A stretch of 64,000 nucleotides of DNA from positions 496,001-560,000 of the forward strand of contig NZ_OX296583.1 of assembly GCF_946463545.1 (NCBI RefSeq). The letters are read 5' to 3'. The position numbers and the translations under genes are program-made. This document shows positions 1 to 9,751 of the stretch, piece by piece. Within the stretch, counting starts at the first letter, position 1, and each line of letters begins with the position of its first letter. A model generated the notes under the pieces. It was given only the letters and a program-made list of their open reading frames with translations, ran no database searches and had not been told where the DNA came from. The DNA comes from Methanothermococcus thermolithotrophicus DSM 2095 (GTDB taxonomy: Archaea; AGJL01; Methanococci; Methanococcales; Methanococcaceae).

Positions 1-29
1 AGTATTTTATGTGTTTCGTGATTGCATCA

Positions 30-1910
30 TTATCTAAATATTGGCTGTACTGAGCATTTTAATGGTAATGGTAATGGCTTATATGGACAGCCTGCAGTTT
101 CTTCTTTTATTCTTTCAATCAACTGTTCAACTGTCATTTTTTCTTTTAATGGTTTCTTTAAGGTTGATTCTTCCCTTATTGTTATGGTTAAAATATTATT
201 TTTAACCTCTTCATCTCCAACAACCACAACGTAAGGAACCCAATCCTTACCTGCATTTCTTATCTTCTTACCTACGCTTTCGTCTCTGTCTTCAAAGTCA
301 GCTCTTATCCCATTTTCTCTAAGTTTTTTTGCAACTTCTAATGCATATTCCTCGTGTGAGTCAGAAACTGGTATTACTCTTACCTGTATAGGTGAAAGCC
401 ATACTGGCAACATAGGAGCTCTTCCTTTTTGCGAGTCTAAATATGCTCCCTCTAACAACCCACACATAACTCTTTCAATACTTCCAGTTGGTGAGCAGTG
501 GAGTATTATTGGATTTATTTTTTTATCTCCGTCGTGAACAACGATTCCAAATCTTTTTGAGCTCTCAACATCTATTTGAACTGTTGGGTTTTCAATAGGT
601 CTTCCAAAGCTGTCTATTACTGCCATGTCAACTTTTCCTACCCAGTAATGATGCCTTCCAGGTAACAATTCCAATATAACATCTTTTCCATATTTTTCTT
701 TGTATTCCTTCGCTATTTTAAAGAACCAGTCTTTGTTTTCTTCAAAGAAATCCTTGGTATATCTGAATATAACTGAGTATGGTGTTTTTAAATCGTCCCC
801 AGTTTTTAAACACATCCAGAACTGATTTTCGAATTCATCTATGGCCTGCTTAATATCCATACATACGGTATGCATATCAGGCATTGTAAAGCATCTTAAT
901 CTCTTTAAACCTACCAATTCCCCTCTTTGTTCGTATCTGAAGCTGTAAGTTGAAAGTTCATAGAGTTTTAACGGCAAGTGTTTTGGTAATAGGTACATGT
1001 CCTTTTTCATCATGAACTGACCAAAGCATGCCGCAAATCTTAACATTAAATCTTTGTTTCCTTGTTTGAATCTGTACTGTCTTTCTCCAAACTTATCCGC
1101 ATGTTCTTTTATTGCATTGTTTCCTAAATCATACATTACTGGAGTTTCGACAGCCATAGCTCCATTTTCCACAACTAAATTATAAACGTATTCTGACAAT
1201 AAGTCCCTTATCAATTTACCTTTTGGATACCATCTGAAGTGACCTGCATCTGAGCTCGGCTCATAGTCACAGATTTCTTTTTCTTTTATATATTTAACAT
1301 GAGGAGGTTCTGACTCTTTGTTTTCGTTTTTTTCTTCTTTGATTCCAAGTTCGTGTTTTGCCAAAGCTTTTAATTCTTCGTCTTCAATAACATCTATATT
1401 TTCTTCGGTTAATTCTATCATTTCCTTTGTATCTGGTTTTAATAGGTAGAATTGAGTTTTTGAAGAAGTTTTTTCTTTATCTTCTTTTTCTTCCCTAGGG
1501 GTTATTTTTCTTGAGAGCTCACTTAATGGGTGACCTTTACAACTTATTTTAAATGCCTTATACCATCCAAACGGAGCTCTTAGTACATCAAAACCTTTAT
1601 TGACTAATTCAGCTTCAATGCCTTTTAAAACTTCTTTTGCAACTTCTGGAGAAGATAACTCATTGGACAAATGAGCGTATGGATAGACCACTACATTTTT
1701 TACCTTTAAGGTTTCGGTGGTTTTTATTATCTCGTCCACGGCACTTTTGATTATTCCTTCAGGATTATCTTCATCTTCCTTTTCAACTGCTATGAATACA
1801 GTTAAACATTCATCCATTTTTCCAGCTAATACTTCGGTATCTTCTGCTATTTTGGTTTTCTTTTTTGCTTCAAATTCTAGATAATCAGAGTGTATCAATA
1901 AGGTTTTCAT
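30..1910 (-). CDS. thrS: Threonyl-tRNA synthetase, archaeal type
   Basis: Charges tRNA-Thr with threonine in the cytoplasm. The 626-residue protein has the archaeal layout: an N-terminal editing domain of the D-aminoacyl-tRNA deacylase fold starting MKTLLIHSDYLEFEAKKKT, a charged Glu/Lys linker near residues 140-210, the class II catalytic core (FRYEQRGELVGLKRLRCF is motif 2; LRFAACFGQF carries the zinc-ligand Cys) and a C-terminal anticodon-binding domain (IPVSDSHEEYALEVAKKL). The length is normal for archaeal ThrRS. The start is preceded by GAGGGAT. Its 5' flank holds two tandem terminal-inverted-repeat elements that separate it from the divergent permease gene. The identification is secure. 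Confidence 0.96.
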   Translation of the reverse strand: MKTLLIHSDYLEFEAKKKTKIAEDTEVLAGKMDECLTVFIAVEKEDEDNPEGIIKSAVDEIIKTTETLKVKNVVVYPYAHLSNELSSPEVAKEVLKGIEAELVNKGFDVLRAPFGWYKAFKISCKGHPLSELSRKITPREEKEDKEKTSSKTQFYLLKPDTKEMIELTEENIDVIEDEELKALAKHELGIKEEKNENKESEPPHVKYIKEKEICDYEPSSDAGHFRWYPKGKLIRDLLSEYVYNLVVENGAMAVETPVMYDLGNNAIKEHADKFGERQYRFKQGNKDLMLRFAACFGQFMMKKDMYLLPKHLPLKLYELSTYSFRYEQRGELVGLKRLRCFTMPDMHTVCMDIKQAIDEFENQFWMCLKTGDDLKTPYSVIFRYTKDFFEENKDWFFKIAKEYKEKYGKDVILELLPGRHHYWVGKVDMAVIDSFGRPIENPTVQIDVESSKRFGIVVHDGDKKINPIILHCSPTGSIERVMCGLLEGAYLDSQKGRAPMLPVWLSPIQVRVIPVSDSHEEYALEVAKKLRENGIRADFEDRDESVGKKIRNAGKDWVPYVVVVGDEEVKNNILTITIREESTLKKPLKEKMTVEQLIERIKEETAGCPYKPLPLPLKCSVQPIFR

Positions 1911-1980
1911 TATTATCCCTCAAATTTTTAAGTTTTATAGGTTTATTAACAAATTTAATTTAACTTTGAGATAGCTTATT

Positions 1981-2094
1981 TATAGTCGTTCTACGAAGGT
2001 GTTATAATATTTATTAAATTAATTTTACCTGTTTAACAAATATCTAATCAAATTTAAAGTATATTGAGTGATATATAATTGCAGAACGACTATA
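1981..2094. repeat. TIR element, family A copy 1 (MITE-like)
   Basis: About 114 bp, opening with TATAGTCGTTCTACGAAGG and closing with ATTGCAGAACGACTATA, so the two ends are inverted repeats with few mismatches. The core is AT-rich and non-coding. The same ends recur near 2194, 32869, 33771, 45944 and 49621. It lies between the divergent thrS and permease genes. No transposase is encoded, so a non-autonomous element is inferred. Confidence 0.75.
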
Positions 2095-2096
2095 TA

Positions 2097-2112
2097 GTGG
2101 TGTGCAATTTTA
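2097..2112. repeat. Half-element, family C end
   Basis: The 16-mer GTGGTGTGCAATTTTA is identical to 9523-9538 and close to 55311-55327, where it forms the left end of another terminal-inverted-repeat element. Here it sits directly between two family A copies and no matching right end was found. It looks like a remnant that was interrupted or trimmed. Confidence 0.5.
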
Positions 2113-2191
2113 TTTAAACTAATGTTTAATTTTATAAATAAAAAAAACAAAAATAATATTTAAATCTTTATTTTATAATTATCCTAAAAAA

Positions 2192-2311
2192 GGTGGTCGT
2201 TCTGCGAATGAGTGGTATAAAATTTTATTAAATTTAATTAGATTGTTTAACACCAATTTAATTTAAATTAAATGAAGTATGTTAGATATTATTTATTGCA
2301 GAACGACTATA
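2192..2311. repeat. TIR element, family A copy 2 (MITE-like)
   Basis: About 120 bp, left end GGTCGTTCTGCGAATG and right end ATTGCAGAACGACTATA. It finishes about 10 bases before the ATG of the amino-acid permease, so the promoter and leader of that gene are almost entirely element sequence. Together with the copy at 1981 it forms a tandem pair. Confidence 0.75.
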
Positions 2312-2321
2312 ATGTGGGAAT

Positions 2322-3440
2322 ATGGGACAATTAACATTAAAAGATGCGGTATTTTTGACAATAACTTCCATTATCGGAGGGGGTATATTCGTACTTTCCC
2401 CTTTAACATACTTAATTGCAGGAAAATCTGCAATATATGGGTGGATTTTACTCTTAATAATAAGTATGATTTTAGTCCTACCCTTTGCCTATACTACGAC
2501 TAAAATAAGCAAAAGTGGGGGACCGTATAAGTATATAATGAGAATGTTCGGGAAACGGACTGGAGTGGCATTTGCCTATACGTTATGGCTTGCGGGAATG
2601 GTGGCTATCTCAGCGGTAGTATCATTTTTTGGTGTAATATTTAATGTTTATTTTAGTTTTAAGTATGTGGAGGTTATATTGGTTGTATTCTTAACTTCTC
2701 TTATAATAAATGGAATCAATGTAGTAGGAAACTTTATTAGAACTTTTGGAGTTTTAACAATTATGACATTATTATTTATTGTATTTTCAAATAAAATTGA
2801 CCCATCAGTCTTTAATGTAGAATTTGACTTATTTAAGGTTATGACAGCGAGTTATTTCGGGTTATGGACTATGACCGGTTGGGAAGCAATAACTATTCCA
2901 TCAGAGGCATTTAAAAATCCAGAAAAGGACATATATTATGGATTAATTATCGGGACATTTATTATTGGAATTTTGTATCTTCTATATTCACTTGTTGTTG
3001 TTTCTTCAAATATGACATTTGCTAAATTGGATGATATTATAGAGGTATTAATTGGAAATAACCTTATTGTATGGGTTAGTATGTTGTTTATAATCGGCGG
3101 TTGTGTATTTAGTTGGTTATTTTCTTTAGGCTGGATGCCTTATGCACTGTCCCACGATAATCTACTTATTCCAAAGTTGAATACATTTACCAAATTAAAA
3201 AAAGGAGTTCCGATAAATGGAGTTCTGTTGAATTCACTTGTTATAGTAACTCTCTCAGTATATCCTTCAAAGACATTAGTAGATTTTGCAATGTTTTTAA
3301 CCCTAATATCGTACTTTGTGTTATATCTCGCTGTTTTTAAAGAGGATGAGCTAAAATTAAAAATAAAAATTATGTCATTATTGGCGGCGGTAATTACCCT
3401 ATTAATTGTAATATTTAGGATTTATTTGGTGTTTAAATAA
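2322..3440 (+). CDS. APC-family amino acid permease
   Basis: Predicted cytoplasmic-membrane transporter for amino acids or related cations, by cation symport or exchange. The N-terminus LTLKDAVFLTITSIIGGGIF is the classic first helix of the APC superfamily, with the GGGIF substrate-binding break. About 11 hydrophobic helices follow, and WEAITIPSEAFKNPEKDI matches the conserved E-A-NP loop after helix 6. At 372 residues it is shorter than typical APC members (about 420-480), so one terminal helix may be missing. Substrate unknown. The start is chosen by homology because the Shine-Dalgarno site is poor; its leader is a terminal-inverted-repeat element. Confidence 0.85.
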   Translation: MGQLTLKDAVFLTITSIIGGGIFVLSPLTYLIAGKSAIYGWILLLIISMILVLPFAYTTTKISKSGGPYKYIMRMFGKRTGVAFAYTLWLAGMVAISAVVSFFGVIFNVYFSFKYVEVILVVFLTSLIINGINVVGNFIRTFGVLTIMTLLFIVFSNKIDPSVFNVEFDLFKVMTASYFGLWTMTGWEAITIPSEAFKNPEKDIYYGLIIGTFIIGILYLLYSLVVVSSNMTFAKLDDIIEVLIGNNLIVWVSMLFIIGGCVFSWLFSLGWMPYALSHDNLLIPKLNTFTKLKKGVPINGVLLNSLVIVTLSVYPSKTLVDFAMFLTLISYFVLYLAVFKEDELKLKIKIMSLLAAVITLLIVIFRIYLVFK

Positions 3441-3550
3441 GCTGGTATATAACTTTAATTAAAAGATAAATGCCCATGTATAGATATTAAAGGAAATAAG
3501 TTCATATTGTTAGTATTGTAAAAATTAATGTACTATTAAAAATGTTAAAC

Positions 3551-3568
3551 ATTCGCAGAACTATAGTC
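3551..3568. repeat. Solo family A end
   Basis: ATTCGCAGAACTATAGTC resembles the right end of family A elements (ATTCGCAGAACGACTATA) with two bases lost. No convincing left end was found in the upstream 110 bases. It is probably a decayed element upstream of kae1-bud32. Confidence 0.35.
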
Positions 3569-3646
3569 TTGAATTATCAACGAATAAAACACCATATAAC
3601 ATTATGTTAATTATGTTAAAAATCATTAAAAGTAATCGGTGAAATT

Positions 3647-5260
3647 ATGATTTGTATTGGATTGGAAGGAACTGCGGAAAAAACAGGGGTTGGTATTGTT
3701 ACTTCTGATGGGGAAGTCCTATTCAACAAAACAATAATATACTCTCCACCAAAACAGGGGATACATCCAAGGGAGGCTGCAGATCATCATGCCGAGACAT
3801 TTCCAAAGCTTATAAAAGAGGCTTTTGAAGTTGTTGATAAAGATGAGATTGATTTAGTTGCATTCTCTCAAGGTCCGGGGTTGGGTCCAAGTTTGAGGGT
3901 GACTGCAACAGCTGCAAGAGCTCTTTCACTATCTTTAAAAAAACCAATAATTGGAGTAAATCATTGTGTGGGGCATATTGAAATTGGTAAATTAACCACA
4001 GATGTAGAAGATCCACTCACACTGTACGTTAGTGGAGGGAACACTCAAATATTGGCATACGTAGGGGAAAAATACAGGGTTTTTGGAGAAACACTTGATA
4101 TAGCCATTGGAAATTGCCTTGACCAGTTTGCAAGAAATTGTAATCTTCCACACCCTGGAGGAGTTTACGTTGAAAAACTTGCAAAAAATGGGGAAAAACT
4201 ACTTAAATTGCCATATACGGTTAAAGGGATGGATATCTCATTTTCAGGGCTTTTAACCTCTGCACTAAAAAAGTACGAAGCTGGGGAAAAACTTGAAGAT
4301 GTATGCTTTTCACTTCAGGAAACCGCCTTTTCCATGTTAACTGAGATAACAGAAAGAGCTCTTGCACATACCAACAAACCAGAAGTTATGCTTGTTGGAG
4401 GAGTTGCGGCAAACATTAGACTTAGAGAGATGCTTAGTATAATGTGCAAAGAACAGAACGTAGATTTTTACGTCCCTGAAAAACAGTTTTGCGGAGATAA
4501 TGGTGCCATGATAGCTTGGCTCGGGATTTTGCAGCATATAAATGGAAAAATCATGGACATAAGTGAAACCAGACCAATATCAAATTATAGGGCAGATATG
4601 GTGGAAGTTAACTGGATTAAAAATAATAATAGCTCAAATCGAAAAAGAGAAATTCCCGAACATTTAGTTGGAAAAGGAGCTGAAGCAGACCTTAAAAAAG
4701 GATGTTATTTGGACTGGGAAATCGTAACCAAGGAAAGAATAAAAAAGAGTTATAGAATTGATGAGCTCGATGAATTGATAAGGACCAGAAGGACAGTTAA
4801 GGAGGCAAGATTTTTATCTACAATTAAAGACTTTGGAATCCCCTGCCCATACGTATTTGACGTTGATAGGGAAAAAAAGAGACTTATGATGAGTTACATT
4901 CATGGAAAGCTTGCAAAAGAAATTATTGAAGAGGGAAACTTGGATTGCTGTTATAAAATTGGTTGGATCGTAGGACAACTTCACAAAAACGGCATAATAC
5001 ATAATGACTTGACAACCTCAAATTTTATAGTTGATGACAACAACGTATATGTTATAGACTTTGGATTGGGAAAATTCTCTGACCTTGTTGAAGATAAAGC
5101 CGTAGATATGATTGTCTTGAAAAAGTCCATTTTAAGCATACACTATAAAAGGTTCAATGAGATATGGGATAGAATAATTGAAGGCTATAAAAATTATGAA
5201 AAATGGGAGGAGGTTATTGAAGAGATGAACGATGTGGAAAAAAGAGCAAGATACTTATAA
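3647..5260 (+). CDS. Kae1-Bud32 fusion, KEOPS tRNA t6A synthesis
   Basis: Two KEOPS subunits in one chain. Residues 1 to about 330 are Kae1 (TsaD family), which transfers threonylcarbamoyl to A37 of ANN-decoding tRNAs; the metal-binding His106 and His110 are in NHCVGH and the ATP-binding loop is YVSGGNTQ. Residues about 335-537 are the Bud32 kinase/ATPase with HNDLTTSN near residue 451 and the DFG triad near 471. The fusion is known from Methanocaldococcus jannaschii and other methanogens, and 537 residues is the usual size. GGTGAAATT precedes the ATG. The marC gene follows 12 bases later, so a kae1-marC-hisA-pfkB operon is likely. Confidence 0.96.
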   Translation: MICIGLEGTAEKTGVGIVTSDGEVLFNKTIIYSPPKQGIHPREAADHHAETFPKLIKEAFEVVDKDEIDLVAFSQGPGLGPSLRVTATAARALSLSLKKPIIGVNHCVGHIEIGKLTTDVEDPLTLYVSGGNTQILAYVGEKYRVFGETLDIAIGNCLDQFARNCNLPHPGGVYVEKLAKNGEKLLKLPYTVKGMDISFSGLLTSALKKYEAGEKLEDVCFSLQETAFSMLTEITERALAHTNKPEVMLVGGVAANIRLREMLSIMCKEQNVDFYVPEKQFCGDNGAMIAWLGILQHINGKIMDISETRPISNYRADMVEVNWIKNNNSSNRKREIPEHLVGKGAEADLKKGCYLDWEIVTKERIKKSYRIDELDELIRTRRTVKEARFLSTIKDFGIPCPYVFDVDREKKRLMMSYIHGKLAKEIIEEGNLDCCYKIGWIVGQLHKNGIIHNDLTTSNFIVDDNNVYVIDFGLGKFSDLVEDKAVDMIVLKKSILSIHYKRFNEIWDRIIEGYKNYEKWEEVIEEMNDVEKRARYL

Positions 5261-5272
5261 GATGGTGAAATT

Positions 5273-5905
5273 ATGGATCTTAATCTATTACTTTATTCTT
5301 TTACATCTCTATTTATTATTATGGACCCAGTTGGACTGGCCCCCATATTTTATGTTTTAACTGGAAATTATCCTGAAGAACGAAAGAAAAGAATAATACA
5401 CAAAACATTAATAGTGGTCCTAACGACTTTACTAACATTCGCCTTTTTTGGGACATGGATATTTAAGTTCTTTGGCATTACTATAAATTCATTTAAATTA
5501 GCCGGCGGGTTGTTGCTTTTAAAAATAGCTTGGGACATGCTTCACGCAGAGATATCTGGGATAAAACAAACTTCAAAAGAAGAAAAAGAACTCGAATATT
5601 TAGAAAATATTGCAGTAGTTCCCTTGGGCATACCCCTACTTGCTGGACCTGGTACCATAACTACCACAATTATTTTAATGGATAGTGCAAATACAGTATC
5701 TGATAAAATTACAGTATTAATTTCAATATTATTGGTATCTATGATATCAGGAATTATGCTGTATCTCTCAGAACCTATTGCAAAGGCCCTAAAAACATCG
5801 GGAATAAATGCCATAGTAAGACTTATGGGTTTAATTCTAGCAGCAATCTCAATAGAGATCATATTCAGTGGAACTTACGGCATGATAAAAACAGCAGTAG
5901 TATAA
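5273..5905 (+). CDS. MarC family membrane protein
   Basis: 210-residue integral membrane protein of the MarC/UPF0056 family (NAAT-type), whose biochemical role is unsettled. Visible features are about six hydrophobic helices, the family signature near the start (SLFIIMDPVGLAPIFYVLTG) and a second conserved stretch VPLGIPLLAGPGTITTTIIL near residues 118-137. The length is typical. It lies between kae1-bud32 and hisA with short gaps (12 and 15 bases), each gene with its own GGTGAA ribosome site, so it is probably co-transcribed with genes it has no obvious functional tie to. Confidence 0.9.
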   Translation: MDLNLLLYSFTSLFIIMDPVGLAPIFYVLTGNYPEERKKRIIHKTLIVVLTTLLTFAFFGTWIFKFFGITINSFKLAGGLLLLKIAWDMLHAEISGIKQTSKEEKELEYLENIAVVPLGIPLLAGPGTITTTIILMDSANTVSDKITVLISILLVSMISGIMLYLSEPIAKALKTSGINAIVRLMGLILAAISIEIIFSGTYGMIKTAVV

Positions 5906-5920
5906 TACCTAGGTGAAAGA

Positions 5921-6637
5921 ATGATCGTTATTCCGGCAGTTGATATGAAAAACGGAAAATGTGTCCAGTTAATTCAAGGTGATCCCAATAAAAAGCATGT
6001 TGAATTGGAGAATCCAGTTGAAGTTGCAGAAAAATGGGTGAGCGAAGGGGCAGAAATGCTTCACTTAGTTGATTTAGATGGTGCAATTGAAGGAGAAAGC
6101 GTTAATAGAGAACTAATAAAGGAAATAATCCAAACTGTAAATGTGCCAGTTCAGATTGGTGGAGGAATCAGAACAGTTGAAGATGCACTGAATCTAATCG
6201 AGATAGGGGCTAAAAGAATAATTTTAGGCACCGTTGCAGTTGAAAATCCAGATATTGTTGAAGAAATATCAAAAAAGGTAGGTAAAGAAAAGGTAATGGT
6301 GGCGTTAGATGCAAAAGATGGCAAAGTTGTTATAAAAGGTTGGAAAGAAAAAACAAAATATACTCCTGTTGAAATGGGAAAGATATTGGAGGAAAAAGGT
6401 GCAGGAAGTATCTTGTTTACAAATGTCAATGTAGAAGGACTATTAACTGGAATAGATGTGGAGCCAGTTAAACAGTTGGTGGAAGAGTTGGAAATACCAG
6501 TTATTGCATCAGGTGGTGTAACTACAATTGAAGACCTGATTAAACTAAAAGAAGTCGGTGTTGAAGGGGTAGTTGTAGGTTCTGCAATTTATAAAAACCT
6601 TATAGACTTGAAAGAAGCTATTAAAGCCTGTAGGTGA
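5921..6637 (+). CDS. hisA: HisA, ProFAR isomerase of histidine synthesis
   Basis: Catalyses the Amadori isomerisation of ProFAR to PRFAR, the fourth step of histidine biosynthesis. The protein is a (beta/alpha)8 barrel of 238 residues, the usual length. Catalytic Asp8 is in [14 protein letters not shown] and the second acid lies in [17 protein letters not shown] near residue 130; phosphate-binding loops are VQIGGGIRT and [10 protein letters not shown]. The ATG follows CTAGGTGAAAGA. The tail overlaps the ribosome-binding site of the next gene, so translation may be coupled. Confidence 0.96.
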   Translation: MIVIPAVDMKNGKCVQLIQGDPNKKHVELENPVEVAEKWVSEGAEMLHLVDLDGAIEGESVNRELIKEIIQTVNVPVQIGGGIRTVEDALNLIEIGAKRIILGTVAVENPDIVEEISKKVGKEKVMVALDAKDGKVVIKGWKEKTKYTPVEMGKILEEKGAGSILFTNVNVEGLLTGIDVEPVKQLVEELEIPVIASGGVTTIEDLIKLKEVGVEGVVVGSAIYKNLIDLKEAIKACR

Positions 6638-6641
6638 TAGA

Positions 6642-7586
6642 ATGGAAGATCCAAAAAGCTCACGATGTAAAACAGGAAAGATAACCGCAGTAGGCCATAT
6701 TGCATTGGACTATATTTTTAACATAGAAAAATTCCCAGATCCAAACACATCTGTTCAGATACCAACTGCAAAAAAATATTATGGTGGAGCTGCATGTAAT
6801 GTTGCAGTAGGGGTAACGAAGTTAGGTTTAAATTCAGGAATTGTCTCCTGTGTAGGTTATGACTTCAAAAATTCAGGTTATGAAAGATACCTGAAAAATT
6901 TAGGTGTTGATACATCCAACATCTACCACTCCGATGAAGAAGAAACTCCAAAGGCATGGATATTTACAGATAAGAAAAACGATCAGATAACCTATTTTTT
7001 ATGGGGTGCTGCCAAACACTACAAAGAACTTAATCCCCCATGTTTCAGTGCAGATATCGTTCATTTAGCAACGGGGGATCCTGAATTCAATATAAGCTGT
7101 GCTGAAAAAGCTAAAGAATGTGGAGCTCTAGTATCCTTTGATCCTGGACAGGATTTACCACTTTACAGTAAGGAAGACATGGAAAGAATACTTAAAAATG
7201 TGGATTTCTTGTTTATGAACAATCATGAATACGATAGAGTATTAAAGTTATTGGGCGATAATGCGGATGAATATATGAGCATGGTTGAAATACTGGTTGT
7301 CACCCATGGTAAAGAAGGAAGTATAATTCATAAGGAAAATGAAGAAATAAAGGTTCCTGCACTAACTGCAAATGCCAAGGATCCTACTGGTGCAGGAGAT
7401 AGCTATAGAGCAGGGTTTTTAACTGCCTATTTAAAAGGTTATGATTTAAGGGAATGCGGCCTTATAGGGTCCGGTGTAGCATCTTTTGTGGTAGAAAAAA
7501 AAGGTTGTCAAACTAATTTGCCATCCTGGGATGATGTGATCAACAGGTTGGAAAAAGAAATCGCACAAATCCGAAGGATTTGCTGA
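6642..7586 (+). CDS. PfkB-family sugar/nucleoside kinase
   Basis: Cytosolic ribokinase-fold kinase of 314 residues. The N-terminal PfkB signature is in YYGGAACNVAVGVTKLGLNSG (residues about 46-66), and the catalytic DPTGAGDSYRAGFL loop near residue 248 contains the anion hole GAGD and the base Asp. The family includes the broad-specificity nucleoside kinase MJ0406 of Methanocaldococcus jannaschii, which is the closest known role; the substrate here is inferred only. It begins 4 bases after hisA. The last codons (IRRIC) are encoded by a perfect palindrome with the loop GAA, so the C-terminus may have been reshaped by a repeat. Confidence 0.9.
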   Translation: MEDPKSSRCKTGKITAVGHIALDYIFNIEKFPDPNTSVQIPTAKKYYGGAACNVAVGVTKLGLNSGIVSCVGYDFKNSGYERYLKNLGVDTSNIYHSDEEETPKAWIFTDKKNDQITYFLWGAAKHYKELNPPCFSADIVHLATGDPEFNISCAEKAKECGALVSFDPGQDLPLYSKEDMERILKNVDFLFMNNHEYDRVLKLLGDNADEYMSMVEILVVTHGKEGSIIHKENEEIKVPALTANAKDPTGAGDSYRAGFLTAYLKGYDLRECGLIGSGVASFVVEKKGCQTNLPSWDDVINRLEKEIAQIRRIC

Positions 7587-7607
7587 TTTACTCGCTTCGC
7601 TCGTAAA
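7566..7607. repeat. Palindromic hairpin block at pfkB 3' end
   Basis: The perfect inverted repeat CAAATCCGAAGGATTTG (7566-7582) is followed by a second imperfect hairpin, TTTAC..GTAAA around CGCTTCGC (7587-7607). The CCGAAGG loop is shared with the palindromes inside metG and trm5. The first hairpin contains the last codons of the kinase gene. It may act as a terminator or be a member of a dispersed palindrome family. Confidence 0.55.
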
Positions 7608-7803
7608 ACCCATAATTTATTTTTATACATTAATTTATATCTTATTAACTATTCTTTATAGATTAAATTTTTGTCACTTTAACAATTTTAAAAGGAGCAT
7701 AAAACCATATTATATAACAAATTATAAATATTGATGATAGATGATTAACTATTGTTTTGTTAGTTTTTTAACATTTTAGGTTATTATTTAATTAGGTGGT
7801 TAA

Positions 7804-9324
7804 ATGGCAGAAAGAGAACAGTGGGGTTCAAAGATTGGATTTATATTGGCTGCGGTCGGTTCAGCCATAGGTCTAGGTAACATTTGGAGATTCAGTTACC
7901 TTGCCTACAGTAACGGTGGTGGAGCATTTTTAATACCATACTTTGTAGCGTTACTTTTTGTTGGAGTTGCAGTGTTGCTACTTGAGCTCGCATTAGGTCA
8001 CTCAACAAAAGGATCTGCACCATTGGCATTTAAAAGACTACACGAAAAAAGTGAGTGGATAGGCTGGCTTGGTGTTACATCAGGTTTTATTATAACCACG
8101 TACTACATGGCCATTATTAGTTGGGGGGCATACTATCTTTACAAATTGCTGCTAAATGGATTCCCTACAACCAACTTTAGTGATTTCTTCTTTGGGAGTG
8201 TATTACAGCTCTCATCAGGTCCCGGAGATATTGGAGGATTTGCAAACGGTATATTAATTTCAGTTTTATTTATATGGTTGATTAACTATGTAATTGTTAA
8301 TTCAGGGGTTAAAAAAGGTCTTGAAAAAGCAAACCAAATATTCATGCCCCTGCTCTTTATTTTAACTATAATATTAGTGATTAGGGGAATAACCCTACCT
8401 GGAGGTTTAGAGGGTATAAATTGGTACTTAACTCCAGATTTTAGTGCTCTGACAAACCCGAGAATATGGCTTGATGCATTCTCTCAAATATTCTTTACAT
8501 TGAGTCTTGGTTTCGGTATTATGATAGCCTACTCAAGTTACTTACCTAAGAAAACTGATTTAACTACAAGCGCCTTCACAATATCCCTACTAAATTGTGG
8601 ATATTCGTTCTTAGCAGGTTTTGCAGTATTTGGTACTCTTGGGTATATGGCATACACATCAGGACTTCCATTTAATGAAGTTGTGGCCCAAAGTATCGGT
8701 CTAGCATTCGTTACATTCCCGGAGGCCCTTTCATTAATGCCTGTAGGGAGCCTCATATTGGGAGCCATATTCTTCCTTTCACTGGTTATTGCAGGACTTT
8801 CTTCATCAGTATCTCTTGTAGAAGCCATAACCTCCGCTGTAATGGATAAATTTGAAATTAGCAGAGGTAAAGCAGTTGCATCAGTTACCATATTGGGATT
8901 CCTCGGAAGTTTATTATACACCACAAAGTCAGGGCTTTATTGGCTTGATATCGTGGATCACTTCACAGCTTCATACCTCCTCCCAATTGTTGGAGTTTTT
9001 GAAGCGGTTGTGGCAATATGGATATTCAAAGGAGAAAAATTAGAAGCATACTTAAACAAATTATCGGATATAAAAATAGGAAACTACTGGAAGTTCTTTG
9101 CAGGAATATTAACCCCGGTAGTCCTTCTATCGGTTATAGGTCTTGATGTAGTAAGTATGATGTCTAACCCATATGGAGGCTACGCTTGGTCATACTTGGG
9201 TGTAGGCATAGGTATCGCAATACTTGGTGTAATAGTTTCATTTGCCCTTTCAAGAATTCCTTGGAAGAAAAAAGTAGAACCTTGGGATGAATTTGTTAAA
9301 AAACAGGAGGATGATGCAGAATGA
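7804..9324 (+). CDS. SNF-family sodium-dependent transporter
   Basis: 506-residue neurotransmitter:sodium symporter (NSS/SNF) homologue for Na+-coupled amino-acid uptake. The N-terminus WGSKIGFILAAVGSAIGLGNIWRF is the hallmark of helix 1 with the unwound substrate/Na+ site, and about 12 helices follow. The paralogue MJ1319 in M. jannaschii belongs here. The start follows TTAGGTGGTTAA. It overlaps a tiny downstream gene by 4 bases (ATGA), which is how NSS transporters with a MetS-like small subunit are organised. Amino-acid specificity is not readable from the sequence. Confidence 0.94.
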   Translation: MAEREQWGSKIGFILAAVGSAIGLGNIWRFSYLAYSNGGGAFLIPYFVALLFVGVAVLLLELALGHSTKGSAPLAFKRLHEKSEWIGWLGVTSGFIITTYYMAIISWGAYYLYKLLLNGFPTTNFSDFFFGSVLQLSSGPGDIGGFANGILISVLFIWLINYVIVNSGVKKGLEKANQIFMPLLFILTIILVIRGITLPGGLEGINWYLTPDFSALTNPRIWLDAFSQIFFTLSLGFGIMIAYSSYLPKKTDLTTSAFTISLLNCGYSFLAGFAVFGTLGYMAYTSGLPFNEVVAQSIGLAFVTFPEALSLMPVGSLILGAIFFLSLVIAGLSSSVSLVEAITSAVMDKFEISRGKAVASVTILGFLGSLLYTTKSGLYWLDIVDHFTASYLLPIVGVFEAVVAIWIFKGEKLEAYLNKLSDIKIGNYWKFFAGILTPVVLLSVIGLDVVSMMSNPYGGYAWSYLGVGIGIAILGVIVSFALSRIPWKKKVEPWDEFVKKQEDDAE

Positions 9325-9416
9325 ACACATCTGCCATAATAATGTTCTTATTTGGAGCTATTGTGTTGTGGGGTGGTTCAGCCTATTTCCTCATGAAATC
9401 TATGAAAAGCGATTGA
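9321..9416 (+). CDS. MetS-like small subunit of NSS transporter
   Basis: 31-residue single-helix membrane protein (begins MNTSAIIMFLFGAIVLWGG, ends in a Lys-rich tail). Its start overlaps the stop of the transporter in an ATGA junction, and the transporter tail supplies the ribosome site (AGGAGGATG). Small partners with this arrangement are known for MetP/MetS of Corynebacterium and annotated widely as MetS family NSS small subunits. Function in the complex is inferred from that family and the coupling. Confidence 0.85.
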   Translation: MNTSAIIMFLFGAIVLWGGSAYFLMKSMKSD

Positions 9417-9517
9417 TAGATTGGCAATAAGTTTTAGTTCAGATGCCCTCGATATCCTCTTACCCTTAAAAACACTTTTTTATCTTTTACGATGATAATG
9501 GCATCTTAGATTTCTAT

Positions 9518-9668
9518 ATAGGGTGGTGTGCAATTTTAAGTTAACTAATCAGTCTTTGTAAATCAAATATCCGTTAAAAATAAACCATATTTTCAATTAA
9601 CAGTTTATTTTATATTTAATAAAATTTACCTGTATTACTAGTTAAGTAAGTAATAAATACACACCTCA
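9518..9668. repeat. TIR-like element, family C copy (uncertain right end)
   Basis: The left end GTGGTGTGCAATTTTA (9523-9538) is identical to 2097-2112 and similar to 55311-55327. The possible right end ACACACCTCAATTC near 9655-9668 matches poorly. It occupies the otherwise empty stretch upstream of the CBS gene, an AT-rich 335-base gap in which nothing else was recognised. Confidence 0.4.
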
Positions 9669-9751
9669 ATTCAAAACCCAAATCTTTTATAAAACATAAG
9701 TTTTTAAATTTAAACTAATAATAGTTTCATAATAATATCATGGTGATTAAT

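Noticed and set aside
3647-5260. Kae1-Bud32 fusion as a possible novelty
   Set aside because: This fusion is well known in methanogens, so it is annotated but not reported as new.
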